A DNA stretch of 7,399 nt. Origin: Terriglobia bacterium (lineage in GTDB: Bacteria > Acidobacteriota > Terriglobia > UBA7540). Below the pieces are notes generated by a model. That model ran no database searches, was not told where the DNA came from, and saw only the letters and a list, made by a program, of their open reading frames with translations. Both the position numbers and the translations under genes were made by a program. Below, in pieces: positions 5,379-7,399 of this stretch. Position 1 is the first letter of the stretch. The number at the start of each line of letters is the position of its first letter. Location: NCBI GenBank assembly GCA_022866195.1, contig JALHUF010000190.1:1-7399 (forward strand), written 5' to 3'.

Positions 5379-7399
<2,021 letters not shown>

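Overview
The window looks like an accessory (defence and mobile-element) block from a moderately GC-rich bacterium, joined on the right to a core metabolic gene. The host is probably an acidobacterium or similar soil or sediment bacterium. That guess rests on codon use, the style of the tyrosine transposase and its GTAG-type REP hairpins, and the NifJ-type pyruvate oxidoreductase; it is inference, not proof.

Layout, left to right: (1) A sigma70-like promoter and a roughly 200-nt hairpin-rich leader precede a 95-codon gene that resembles the middle of a RuvC-fold nuclease. (2) A second leader shares a 32-bp imperfect repeat with the first. It precedes a gene of unknown function that is split by a complete IS256-family element. 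The element has inverted ends and an 8-bp target duplication (9 matching bases), and deleting it on paper restores one in-frame protein of 284 residues. (3) A strong promoter drives, apparently without a leader, a 56-residue one-knuckle zinc-ribbon/AT-hook-like protein starting with GTG. (4) 33 bp downstream lies a NotI-family restriction endonuclease with all four metal-binding cysteines and a D...ExQ active site. (5) Facing it on the minus strand, overlapping it tail to tail by 107 bp, is a D12-class N6-adenine methyltransferase with its own sigma70-like promoter. (6) A repeat-rich intergenic stretch leads into a REP-associated tyrosine transposase (RAYT) flanked by oppositely oriented GTAG hairpins; two of these lie inside its 3' reading frame. 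(7) The window ends in the first 401 codons of a single-chain pyruvate:ferredoxin/flavodoxin oxidoreductase (nifJ).

The endonuclease and methyltransferase read as a Type II restriction-modification system, with the small zinc-ribbon protein as a possible accessory or regulator. The pairing is unusual: NotI itself cuts GCGGCCGC, which has no adenine, whereas the partner here is an adenine methylase. The window also contains two GCGGCCGC sites (1727-1734 and 7295-7302). This system therefore probably recognises a different, adenine-containing site. The IS256 and RAYT elements, the broken unknown gene and the RuvC-like fragment fit a decaying mobile or defence island beside nifJ. I saw no tRNA, rRNA or CRISPR array.
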